Assembly: GCF_004360225.1 (NCBI RefSeq)
Contig: NZ_SNUA01000004.1
Location: 62,001 to 126,000 of the forward strand
Origin: Alcanivorax sp. 24
GTDB lineage: Bacteria > Pseudomonadota > Gammaproteobacteria > Pseudomonadales > Alcanivoracaceae
Direction of reading: 5' to 3'
Length of the DNA: 64,000 nucleotides
Position 1 is the stretch's first letter. Every line of letters begins with the position of its first letter. The notes under the pieces are model-generated. The model had not been told where the DNA came from, searched no databases, and saw only the letters and a program-made list of their open reading frames with translations. Below are positions 17,304 through 25,411 of the stretch, piece after piece. Position numbers and translations under genes: made by a program.

Positions 17304-19400
17304 ATGAATTTGATGCTTGCATCCCGAAGGGCGTCCATACCCTCCCTGTTACTACTGTCGTCCCTGTTTGCCACGACGCCGGTTCTGGCTGACCAGGCCG
17401 GACCGGACGAGGCCTCCATAGTCGCCAACCGCGACAGTGGCAAGGACTGGCCCAGCCATGGTTTTGATTACGGCGGTACCCGCTTCAGCCCACTTACGCA
17501 GATCACCAGCAAGAACGTGGATGAGCTCGGCCTGGCCTGGTCCTACGATCTGAACTCCACGCGCGGCATTGAAGCCACGCCGATCGTGGTGGATGGCACC
17601 ATGTACGTAACCGCCTCCTGGAGCGTGGTGCACGCCCTTGACGCAAAGACCGGCAAACGCCTGTGGAGTTATGACCCGAAGGTTCCCCGGGAGAAAGCCT
17701 ACGAGGCCTGCTGTGATGTGGTGAACCGTGGTGTCGCCGTTTACAAGGGCAAGGTTTTCGTCGGTTCCCTGGATGGGCGACTGGTGGCGCTTGACGCCAA
17801 CAGCGGCAAAAAACTCTGGGAAACGGACACCATCATCGACCGCTCCCGGCCCTATACCGTTACCGGGGCACCCCGCGTTTTTCGCGGTAATGTGATCATC
17901 GGCAACGGCGGCGCGGAATTCGGTGTGCGCGGTTACATCACCGCCTACGACGCCGAGACCGGCAAGCAGAAATGGCGTTGGTTCACCGTGCCCGGTGACC
18001 CGGCCAAGCCGTATGAAAACGAAGCCATGGCCAAGGCGGCGAAGACCTGGGACCCCAAGGGTAAGTATTGGGAGTCCGGCGGTGGCGGCACGGTATGGAA
18101 TTCCATGGTGTTCGACCCGGAATTGAACCTGATGTACATCGGTACCGGTAACGGAAACCCCTGGGTACATCGCAAACGCAGCCCCGCCGGCGGCGACAAC
18201 CTTTACCTGGCCTCCATCGTGGCGATCAATCCGGAAACCGGTGACTACGTCTGGCACTACCAGGAAACACCAGGGGACAACTGGGACTACACCTCAACCC
18301 AGGATCTTATCCTGGCCGACATTAAAATTGACGGCAAGCTGCGCAAGGTGATCATGCATGCGCCGAAGAACGGCTTCTTCTTTGTCGTGGATCGCACCAA
18401 CGGCAAATTCATATCGGCGCAAAACTTTGTCGATGTGAACTGGGCCACCGGCTATGACAAGAACGGTCGGCCAATCGAGATCGCCGAAGCCCGCTCCGAG
18501 GACAAACCCTTTGACGCTATCCCCGGCCCCTTCGGCGGACACAATTGGCATTCCATGTCCTACAGCCCGAAAACCGGACTGGCTTATTTTCCGGCGCAGA
18601 ATATCCCGCTGAATCTGATGGAAGATAAAAACTGGAAGGAGCACGGCAGCAACAAACCGGGACAACCAATGAGCGGCATCGGCTGGAATACCGGCATGTT
18701 GATCAATGCCGAGACACCTTCCAGCAAACCGTTCGGCCGGCTGCTGGCCTGGGACCCGGTCAAGCAGCAGGAGCGCTGGCGTTATGAACATGTGGCGCCC
18801 TGGAACGGCGGTACGCTGTCCACCGCCGGAAACCTGGTGTTCCAGGGCACCGCTGACGCCAGGCTGATGGCGTTCGACGCCGGCAGCGGCGATGTACTGT
18901 GGCAGTCCCCCATGGGTACCGGCGTAATTGCCGCGCCAATCAGCTACCAGGTGGACGGCGAGCAGTACATCACCATCGCCGCTGGCTGGGGCGGGGTATT
19001 CGGCCAGACTCAGCGCGCTTCGGAGACGACGACACCGGGTACCGTTTATACCTTCAAATTGAATGGCAAAGCGGAGATGCCGGAGTTCACGAAACACCAG
19101 CTCGGCAATCTTCTTACCGGCGTCAAGTACGACCCGGCCCTGGTGGAAGAAGGCACTTACCTTTACGTCAGCAACTGCGTGTTCTGCCATGGCGTCCCCG
19201 GTGTCGACAAGGGTGGCAACATTCCCAATCTGGGTTATGTGGACAAGAGCTTTATTGAAAATCTCGACAAGTTCGTCTTCAACGGCCCCTTTGTGTCGCG
19301 GGGAATGCCGGACTTCACCGGCAAACTCAGCGCGGAAGACGTGGAGAAGATCAAGGCGTTCATTCAAGGAACCGCCGACGCGATAAGACCCAAGAAATAA
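17304..19400 (+). CDS. PQQ-dependent quinohaemoprotein alcohol dehydrogenase
   Basis: Periplasmic type II alcohol dehydrogenase, 698 aa: PQQ propeller plus C-terminal cytochrome c domain. It oxidises primary or secondary alcohols to aldehydes or ketones. ATG 17304 is preferred over an earlier in-frame start because AAAAGGAG lies ten bases upstream and a signal peptide follows (SLLLLSSLFATTPVLAD). Adjacent Cys136-Cys137 form the family's disulfide ring near PQQ. The catalytic region is NWDYTS with Asp328; Thr330, not Asp, at +2 argues for calcium rather than lanthanide. Haem site CVFCH spans 625-629. It sits between the channel and the aldehyde dehydrogenase in one sigma-54 operon. Confidence 0.95.
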   Translation: MNLMLASRRASIPSLLLLSSLFATTPVLADQAGPDEASIVANRDSGKDWPSHGFDYGGTRFSPLTQITSKNVDELGLAWSYDLNSTRGIEATPIVVDGTMYVTASWSVVHALDAKTGKRLWSYDPKVPREKAYEACCDVVNRGVAVYKGKVFVGSLDGRLVALDANSGKKLWETDTIIDRSRPYTVTGAPRVFRGNVIIGNGGAEFGVRGYITAYDAETGKQKWRWFTVPGDPAKPYENEAMAKAAKTWDPKGKYWESGGGGTVWNSMVFDPELNLMYIGTGNGNPWVHRKRSPAGGDNLYLASIVAINPETGDYVWHYQETPGDNWDYTSTQDLILADIKIDGKLRKVIMHAPKNGFFFVVDRTNGKFISAQNFVDVNWATGYDKNGRPIEIAEARSEDKPFDAIPGPFGGHNWHSMSYSPKTGLAYFPAQNIPLNLMEDKNWKEHGSNKPGQPMSGIGWNTGMLINAETPSSKPFGRLLAWDPVKQQERWRYEHVAPWNGGTLSTAGNLVFQGTADARLMAFDAGSGDVLWQSPMGTGVIAAPISYQVDGEQYITIAAGWGGVFGQTQRASETTTPGTVYTFKLNGKAEMPEFTKHQLGNLLTGVKYDPALVEEGTYLYVSNCVFCHGVPGVDKGGNIPNLGYVDKSFIENLDKFVFNGPFVSRGMPDFTGKLSAEDVEKIKAFIQGTADAIRPKK

Positions 19401-19473
19401 CTCGATACCACTTTTTTCAATCACTCACACAGCAACACGGCCCGGTTTATCCGGGCCACGGGGAGCTTTTGCC

Positions 19474-20988
19474 ATGAATATGATGACGGAATTCGGTCAC
19501 ACCATTGAGAGTCGCACCCGGACCTTTCTGGAAGCCACCCACCATCGCATGCTGATCGGTGACCAGTGGGTGGAAGCCGTCGAAGGGCAACGTCTGGAGG
19601 TGATCAACCCGGCGGATGAAACCGTACTCGGCACCGTTCCGGCCGCCGGGCAAACCGATGTGGATCGCGCGGTACGCGCCGCCGGGCAAGCCCTTGAAAA
19701 CGGCCCGTGGGGAAGAATGCGCCCCTCCGAACGCCAGAACCTGATGCTCAAACTGGCGGATTTGATCGAACGCGACGCCAAGGTGCTGGCCGAGATCGAG
19801 TCCATCGACAACGGCAAGTCCGCGCAAATCGCGCAAGCAGTGGACATCACTCTGTGTATTGAATTTTTCCGCTACATGGCCGGCTGGGCCACCAAGATCG
19901 AAGGCGCGTCGCTGGACGTTTCGGTACCGTTCGCTCCACCGGAAAGCGAATTTTTCGCCTATACCCGCCGTGAACCGGTCGGCGTGGTGGCGGCGGTGGT
20001 ACCCTGGAATTTCCCGCTGCTGGTCGCCACCTGGAAGTTAGCGCCGGCATTGGCGGCCGGTTGTACCGTGGTTCTCAAACCCGCCGAGCAGACGCCGCTC
20101 ACCGCACTTTATCTCGGCACGCTACTGCAGGAGGCCGGTTTCCCCGATGGTGTGGTGAACATCATCACCGGAGACGGTCCGGATGCCGGCGCTCCGTTGG
20201 TGGCTCATCCCGGGGTCAGCAAGGTGAGTTTCACTGGTTCCACCGAAGTGGGCAAGCTGATCGGCCGCGCCGCCATGGACAACATGACCCGGGTCACCCT
20301 GGAGCTTGGTGGTAAATCACCGATGATCGTACTCGACGACTGTGATCCGACCCTGGCCGCCCAGGGCGCCGCCCAGGCGATTTTCTTCAACCACGGTCAG
20401 GTGTGCTGTGCCGGGTCACGCCTTTACGTACACAAAAAGCTGTACGACAACGTGGTGGCGGAACTCGCGGACCTGGCCAAGGCGCTGCCCATGGGGCCAG
20501 GGCTGGATCCGCAAACCCATCTCGGACCTCTGGTCTCCCGTGAACAACTGGACCGGGTGTGCGGTTATATCGACCTGGGTCGTGAACAGGGCGCGGAACT
20601 GGTGACCGGCGGCGCGCGCGCCAGTCGCAGCGGTTACTTTGTCGAGCCCACGGTATTCGCCAGTACCGATGACGATCTGCGTATCGTGCGGGAGGAGATT
20701 TTTGGTCCGGTGGTGGTGGCGCTACCGTATGAGGATCTGGACGATGTGGCCCGCCGCGCCAACGATACCCCCTACGGGCTTGGCGCCAGTATCTGGTCCA
20801 ACGATCTGTCGCGAGTGCATCGTCTGGTACCGAAAATCAAAGCGGGAACGGTGTGGGTCAACTGCCACAACATGCTGGACGTCGCGGTACCGTTCGGTGG
20901 CTATAAGCTGTCCGGCTTCGGTCGTGACATGGGCCGGCAGTCCCTGGATGCGTACCTGGAAACCAAATCTGTTTTCATGGCGGTTTAG
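19474..20988 (+). CDS. NAD(P)-dependent aldehyde dehydrogenase
   Basis: ALDH superfamily enzyme of 504 aa oxidising the aldehyde made by the preceding dehydrogenase to the acid. Signatures: VVPWNFPLLVATWKLAPALAAG, FTGSTEVGK (nucleotide loop), catalytic general base Glu277 in LELGGKSP, and nucleophile Cys311 in GQVCCAGSR. There is no signal peptide, so the aldehyde must cross into the cytosol. A hairpin GCCCGG/CCGGGC without a T tract lies in the 73-base gap before it (19441-19457). Strong terminator after it at 21029. Closest general similarity is to betaine/phenylacetaldehyde-type ALDHs; actual substrate is unknown. Confidence 0.95.
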   Translation: MNMMTEFGHTIESRTRTFLEATHHRMLIGDQWVEAVEGQRLEVINPADETVLGTVPAAGQTDVDRAVRAAGQALENGPWGRMRPSERQNLMLKLADLIERDAKVLAEIESIDNGKSAQIAQAVDITLCIEFFRYMAGWATKIEGASLDVSVPFAPPESEFFAYTRREPVGVVAAVVPWNFPLLVATWKLAPALAAGCTVVLKPAEQTPLTALYLGTLLQEAGFPDGVVNIITGDGPDAGAPLVAHPGVSKVSFTGSTEVGKLIGRAAMDNMTRVTLELGGKSPMIVLDDCDPTLAAQGAAQAIFFNHGQVCCAGSRLYVHKKLYDNVVAELADLAKALPMGPGLDPQTHLGPLVSREQLDRVCGYIDLGREQGAELVTGGARASRSGYFVEPTVFASTDDDLRIVREEIFGPVVVALPYEDLDDVARRANDTPYGLGASIWSNDLSRVHRLVPKIKAGTVWVNCHNMLDVAVPFGGYKLSGFGRDMGRQSLDAYLETKSVFMAV

Positions 20989-21028
20989 ATAACCGCCGGC
21001 TCCAACGGATTGATGGTCTGGTGCCTTT

Positions 21029-21066
21029 CCGCCGACGTGATGCGACGTGCGTCGGCGGTTTTTTTA
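21029..21066 (+). terminator. Rho-independent terminator of the alcohol oxidation operon
   Basis: Nine-base stem CCGCCGACG / CGTCGGCGG with a 12-base loop and an eight-T tract, 40 bases after the aldehyde dehydrogenase stop. Confidence 0.9.
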
Positions 21067-21126
21067 AAGAGAGAGCTGGTGCATTCGAGCCGGCACACTC
21101 CCAACCGGAATGCAAGTTAAGAACAA

Positions 21127-22014
21127 TTATCGCTGTCTTGCCAACGCGGGTTGCAGATCCGGATAGACATGCGAAGCGGCGTCAATCACGTCCTTGAAGT
21201 TGGCACTACCGCCATGTGTATTCACCAGCCACCGCGCCATGTCACCGACCGAGTGGAACGACTGATCCGATGTGGCACGGATGTACTCCCACCCCCCGGA
21301 TGCCTTGATCGCCGCGTCACGGCCAACCGCCTTACCGCTTTTCGACCCTGCCATGCCGCCCAGAAAGCTGCCAAAAAAACCGCCCCCAGGTACATTCTCC
21401 ATCAGCTTTCGCCCTGCGTAAGCCCCGGCAGCGGCGCCAACAGCGGACCCCGTGGCCTCCCCCATTTTGGTGTTGATCGCCTTATTCACCCATTCTGCAG
21501 TGACACCGTCGGAGGTATAAGGGCTGAGGTACGGCCCGGAGTTATCCGAAATCACCAGGTCGGCGATATTAACCGGGGCCGCCGTCTCACCTTGTGTATC
21601 CAACCCCTTTTGCCCTTCAAGATAGGTCAACTCGGAAGCACGGCCTTCCGGCCCTCGTATCAGGACCACTTCGCGCTCTTGTGAGTCCTGATTGTTCATC
21701 AGTTTCAGTTTTACCCGAGTATAGGGTTGGCCACGAATCACATGGATTGCCTGGTTAAGACCGTAGCCTTTCAATATGACCCATTGAGATTCCGGTGTGG
21801 GTGCCGCCGCCAGAATCAGATCCCCCAGCAGGATTTGTCCACTTTGTTCCGCAACCGAACCAGGGTTGATCCGAACCACCATCGGGTAGCCTCTGTGCTT
21901 CACCAGCCCCGCGCCAATGGCACCAGAGCCGGCTGGCGACAGTGATGATGCACAGCCCGTCAATTGAACCAGAAGCACGAACCCCAATACGTGCAGGATG
22001 GCTTTCATTCTCAT
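21127..22014 (-). CDS. PDZ-like lipoprotein with glycine-zipper segment
   Basis: Predicted lipoprotein of 295 aa; signal peptide and lipobox LTGC (Cys21). The region GYPMVVRINPGSVAEQSGQILLGDLILAA looks like the binding-groove part of a PDZ domain. Further on, ATGSAVGAAAGAYAGRKLMENVPGGGFFGSFLGGMAGSKSG is a Gly-rich zipper, typical of envelope proteins that pack in or against membranes. The C-terminal ~50 residues are soluble. It is the last gene of a five-gene envelope operon, 38 bases after the preceding stop. A precise function cannot be assigned; chaperoning or anchoring of the co-encoded lipoproteins is conceivable. Confidence 0.75.
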   Translation of the reverse strand: MRMKAILHVLGFVLLVQLTGCASSLSPAGSGAIGAGLVKHRGYPMVVRINPGSVAEQSGQILLGDLILAAAPTPESQWVILKGYGLNQAIHVIRGQPYTRVKLKLMNNQDSQEREVVLIRGPEGRASELTYLEGQKGLDTQGETAAPVNIADLVISDNSGPYLSPYTSDGVTAEWVNKAINTKMGEATGSAVGAAAGAYAGRKLMENVPGGGFFGSFLGGMAGSKSGKAVGRDAAIKASGGWEYIRATSDQSFHSVGDMARWLVNTHGGSANFKDVIDAASHVYPDLQPALARQR

Positions 22015-22052
22015 GGTAACGCCCTTTCAGGAAATGTTGTCGTAATCGTTTT

Positions 22053-22871
22053 TCAAGGCCGCATTCTTTCCATGGTCAGCAACGCCAACTCTCGGCCTAT
22101 CTGGCTCAGTGATACCGGCATATCACGTTTCTGGTAGCCACTGGACGTCGCCACCCAATGCGATTCCTTATCGCTCTCTGGAGGTTCCGCCGTGGTTGAA
22201 AACGTTGTCACTACCGTGGCGTTTTCCGTGGACAGGACCCTCACCCGATACCCCGGATCACTGCCATCGCCGGCGGTTAACTCCAGGACATAGTCGGCGT
22301 ATTCCGCCAGTGCGCGCATCTGCAGGCGCAACTGGTCCGGAGACAAGCGCGAGAAGGTGCCATCCTCCAAGGCATTATCGGATAGACGCCGCGCCAGTCC
22401 CTCATCCACCATGCTTGCCCCCGCCGACTGGAACGTTCCGATCAGGCCATCCCGTAAGGCGAAAGAGGTTTCCTTTTGCCGTTCACCCGGCACGCCGCGG
22501 GTTTCCGATTGCACACCCGCGGCAACATTTCCCTGTTGTTGCGTCCTTTTTCTTCCGTCGCTTTGTGAAGACTTTCCGCTCATGGCCAAGGTGGTCCGAT
22601 GGTAGCCATACCAGTCGCTGACGCGGTCGGACAGCGCCTGGTGCCAAAGCACAGCGATACGAGGGCGATCGGGGAACCGCTCGCGGAATTGATCAACAAT
22701 AGAGTCGGCATCACTGATGCGACCCGACCGCGTACTTAAGTCACTCCACCCCTGCTCCGTCAGCGGGGATCTGGCCGGGGCCATCATCGGCGCGGCGGAA
22801 TGATCCTGTGCTAGCGCGGCGCCAATACCCGCCAACGCCAACATCAAGACCGTAGCCTGAACGCAGCTCAT
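22053..22871 (-). CDS. Exported hypothetical protein, possibly LpoB/CsgG-like fold
   Basis: Secreted protein of 272 aa with a Sec signal peptide ending around ALA-QD (residues 19-23). The mature sequence has the pattern RPRIAVLWHQALSDRV ... LIGTFQSAGASMVDEGLARRL ... YADYVLELTAG ... YRVRVLSTENATVV, the beta/alpha order seen in LpoB, FlgO and CsgG-type domains, but the match is weak and is an inference from the pattern. A low-complexity polar insert (SGKSSQSDGRKRTQQQGN) interrupts it. Its ATG overlaps the upstream YcfL-like stop by four bases, so translation is coupled. Confidence 0.7.
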   Translation of the reverse strand: MSCVQATVLMLALAGIGAALAQDHSAAPMMAPARSPLTEQGWSDLSTRSGRISDADSIVDQFRERFPDRPRIAVLWHQALSDRVSDWYGYHRTTLAMSGKSSQSDGRKRTQQQGNVAAGVQSETRGVPGERQKETSFALRDGLIGTFQSAGASMVDEGLARRLSDNALEDGTFSRLSPDQLRLQMRALAEYADYVLELTAGDGSDPGYRVRVLSTENATVVTTFSTTAEPPESDKESHWVATSSGYQKRDMPVSLSQIGRELALLTMERMRP

Positions 22872-23326
22872 CGTGCCTGCCTCACTTCAATACGATATTG
22901 CAGCCGTTCCGTGCCCACGGATTTTTCCCGGTACACCGCGCTGGAATTAGCTGGTACCGGCAAACGTTGCCATACGGGTTTGGCATCCACCGGTATGCCT
23001 TGTTGGGAAAAAAACCGGGTTCTCGCCTCCACTACATAGTTGTGATCGGTGTGATTGCGCAGCTCCAGCCAGACTTCAGAGGTTCCTGTATCCGTGTGTC
23101 CAATGCCATGCCCCGCGCTGGAAAGGCGCAACACTTTATCCGGGCCGAACAGCCCTTCGCTGAAGTTCCGGTTCAGGTCGTAATCGGCGAAGACGACGGT
23201 ATTGAAACCGGGCTCTTCAAGGCGCTGGCTCAGCTCCTTTTTACTCATCCCCGGGCTTTGACAGCCGCCCATTAAAGACAGCAAGCCCATCGCCCAAACC
23301 GCATTCATCAATCTGGTTCGCATCAT
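22868..23326 (-). CDS. YcfL-like (DUF1425) lipoprotein
   Basis: Small lipoprotein of 152 aa; lipobox MGGC (Cys22). The mature part is a single beta-rich domain (VWLELRNHTDHNYVVEARTRFFSQQGIPVD...WQRLPVPANSSAVYRE), the pattern of the YcfL/DUF1425 family, where an immunoglobulin-like fold meets RNHTD-like turns. In E. coli ycfL is next to lpoB, and here too the LpoB-like gene is in the same operon. It overlaps both neighbours by four bases (ATGA). Role unknown; envelope location is firm. Confidence 0.8.
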   Translation of the reverse strand: MMRTRLMNAVWAMGLLSLMGGCQSPGMSKKELSQRLEEPGFNTVVFADYDLNRNFSEGLFGPDKVLRLSSAGHGIGHTDTGTSEVWLELRNHTDHNYVVEARTRFFSQQGIPVDAKPVWQRLPVPANSSAVYREKSVGTERLQYRIEVRQAR

Positions 23327-24552
23327 GGTGAGACCCCTTCTGGTGTAGATCGGACGAAGGCAAAGCCATTGCCTTTGCCGTCGTAATGGACGGCTATGGT
23401 GGCGACTCTATCCACCATCAGCGCACCATCGGCATCCAGGAACACCATCCGCGACCCGTTGCTGACAGGATCACTTCGCACGGTGGTCAGATGAATTTGA
23501 TCGGGAAGCCGACGCCAATAGCGTGTGTCCGCCCGAGTACGCGAACGAGCGGACAATCCTTGCGCCGCCACGCCGATGGCGGTGATGGTGTGAAAGCCAG
23601 CCGCCACCGCACCGCCGGCACTGGTGCTGAGCCCGGCCAGCACGCTGCTGTCGCTGACCGAGGTCAGAGCATCACCCGTGGCCTCAGCACTTTTCTTGAA
23701 CTGAACCTTACCTTCGATAATGCGGTCCACGGTCCGCCCTCCCCGAGTTGATGCCTGAAAAAAAACATCCTCGATCGGGAAAAGCGACTGTGATACAGCG
23801 GCCGTTTCAAGGCGAGCACCCTGTGTCTGTATCTCACGGCCACGGCGGTAGACCAATTGATAGTGTCCAACACCGTCAGCTAACTTGCGCGGGGCACTGC
23901 CGGTTTCGGCAATGACAAGGGTGTTGTCGTCGTCATCCGGCAAGGGGCCATTCGGGCGGAGCCGCCGATACTCGGCAAAGTGCTGTTTGGCCAAACTGCC
24001 GTTACCATCCAGGCGTGCCGCCCAGCCCGCCAGGAAGATCAAGGACGCAAAGTCCGTGGCGTGCTGCTCTTCCTCGGCGAAGGCATCCTGCAATAGGCCA
24101 CTCATGAAAGCCGCCCTCGCATTGCCGTAATCACCCTCACGCAGGAATAGCAAACCCCGGTAGTAGAACACCATGCTCCGCTCGTAGGGCTCGCCCTTGA
24201 ATTCCTTTTCTCCTTCCTCGTACCAAAGGCTGCGCGCCCGGTGTGCGGCATCGTTGTCCGCGTATACGCTTTCGATGTTGACAATGGCCTGGTCGAACGC
24301 GGCGCGGGCCAGATCATATTCCTGCAAATGAAATGCCGCCGCGCCGATTTCCATCAAATTGAGAACCTCATTGCGGCGGCCTTCTTCAAATAGTGCGCGG
24401 TACAGCGGTCGCAATGATGGAGGCTTTTGGTCCACCACTTCCTGCTGAGCCACTGAAAGTGTTCGCGGCTGATACTGAGTGGGGCCGGTGGCGCAGCCCG
24501 CGAGAGCCATAACGGCCACACCGGCGGCCATCAGTTTAGCGATAGAGCACAT
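23323..24552 (-). CDS. COG3014-like TPR lipoprotein
   Basis: Predicted lipoprotein of 409 aa. ATG 24552 is chosen because a signal peptide with lipobox LAGC (Cys20) follows at once; the frame runs upstream without one. Residues ~60-200 form TPR-like helices (FHLQEYDLARAAFDQAI, MVFYYRGLLFLREGDYGNARAAF, ASLIFLAGWAARLDGNGSLAKQHF). The C-terminal half is beta-rich with one hydrophobic Gly/Ala segment (LAGLSTSAGGAVAAGFHTI). This layout matches the COG3014 family, which is repeatedly found beside LpoB and YcfL-like genes. Its start lies inside the lpoB-like gene (17-base overlap). Confidence 0.8.
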   Translation of the reverse strand: MCSIAKLMAAGVAVMALAGCATGPTQYQPRTLSVAQQEVVDQKPPSLRPLYRALFEEGRRNEVLNLMEIGAAAFHLQEYDLARAAFDQAIVNIESVYADNDAAHRARSLWYEEGEKEFKGEPYERSMVFYYRGLLFLREGDYGNARAAFMSGLLQDAFAEEEQHATDFASLIFLAGWAARLDGNGSLAKQHFAEYRRLRPNGPLPDDDDNTLVIAETGSAPRKLADGVGHYQLVYRRGREIQTQGARLETAAVSQSLFPIEDVFFQASTRGGRTVDRIIEGKVQFKKSAEATGDALTSVSDSSVLAGLSTSAGGAVAAGFHTITAIGVAAQGLSARSRTRADTRYWRRLPDQIHLTTVRSDPVSNGSRMVFLDADGALMVDRVATIAVHYDGKGNGFAFVRSTPEGVSP

Positions 24553-25165
24553 TGTCCTGAGCCGCTTTGCGCATTTCGTAAGAGCCACTCCAAACGATGG
24601 TGCCCAGCTCCAGGTCCACCATTTCGAAGGTAACCTGATGGTAACGGGAGCGGGTCTGGGTATTGCGATCCATTGCGTCCAGGGAGGCGACCCGCCCGCC
24701 AAGGCGGTAATCCGCACCCGCGGTGGCCTGGGTCTTGCGGATGGTTCCTCCATCCACGGCACCATCCCGCTTCAGCGCCCGTTCCTTCTCCACCATGTCG
24801 GCATAGTGACGTCCGACAAAGATCAACCGGCCATTGGCGGCCCGGTTCAGTTCCACGCGCAGGCGGTCAGTGAGAAGATTGGTATTGATGATCGACGAGC
24901 TTTCGTTGCGCATATACTCGTTGTCGATGATGATCCGTGGCGGCACGTCGCGGGCCGCAAGAATGCGGTTGGCGAGCATGTCACGCATCATCTGGTCGGT
25001 CATGGCCACCACGTCCTGTGATTCGATACCCACACCCTGTACCCGTCCGGATGTGGTTGGGTCTTCATATACGGTGGCCTGTCCGGCCACATTATCCACT
25101 TGTACTGGAGCACAGCCTTGAATTCCAGCCAGTACCGCCGCGGCAACCAAACTCTTCCGGATCAT
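24536..25165 (-). CDS. LpoB-like penicillin-binding-protein activator lipoprotein
   Basis: Outer-membrane lipoprotein of 209 aa resembling LpoB (PF13036), which in E. coli stimulates PBP1b peptidoglycan synthesis. ATG 25165 begins MIRKSLVAAAVLAGIQGC with the lipobox Cys18; upstream in-frame residues lack sense. The fold signature is present: MTDQMMRDML, RIIIDNEYMRNESSSIINTNLLTDRLRVEL, GRLIFVGR and YRLGGRVASLD, then FEMVDLELGTIVWSGSYEM. The long disordered linker of enterobacterial LpoB is almost missing. It leads a five-gene overlapping envelope operon; a co-encoded partner PBP is not present in this window. Confidence 0.85.
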   Translation of the reverse strand: MIRKSLVAAAVLAGIQGCAPVQVDNVAGQATVYEDPTTSGRVQGVGIESQDVVAMTDQMMRDMLANRILAARDVPPRIIIDNEYMRNESSSIINTNLLTDRLRVELNRAANGRLIFVGRHYADMVEKERALKRDGAVDGGTIRKTQATAGADYRLGGRVASLDAMDRNTQTRSRYHQVTFEMVDLELGTIVWSGSYEMRKAAQDNVLYR

Positions 25166-25326
25166 TATTGTCCGCCTCCGTATACACGGTCGGGCCGACA
25201 ATCGCCTGCGGGGATAAAGCAACGCGGCGCGACGTACTTCAGAACGCTTTGGAAAAGCCGGCTCCCCAAGGACCCCCGCGGGCTCCCTCCGGCTACCGGG
25301 CAAGACTAGACAGTTTAGAGCGGCCG

Positions 25327-25350
25327 CACATACCCCATATGGGGTATGTG
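25327..25350. promoter_or_regulatory. 24-bp perfect palindrome upstream of the lpoB-like operon
   Basis: Twelve-base arms, exact, centred on CCCCATATGGGG with outer CACATA/TATGTG. It is 162 bases before the LpoB-like start and 62 bases past the stop of the ABC ATPase gene, both read on minus. There is no U tract on either side, so an operator (TetR/GntR-type) is at least as likely as a terminator. Confidence 0.5.
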
Positions 25351-25411
25351 GGACGGATATCGCAGGTCACGGAAAGGGGGTTGAGTAAGGCTCTAACAGC
25401 AGAGCGGGCTT

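Noticed and set aside
17304-19400. Lanthanide-dependent XoxF-type dehydrogenase
   Set aside because: Thr in place of the diagnostic Asp two residues after the catalytic Asp, and a fused haem domain, both point to calcium type II enzymes.
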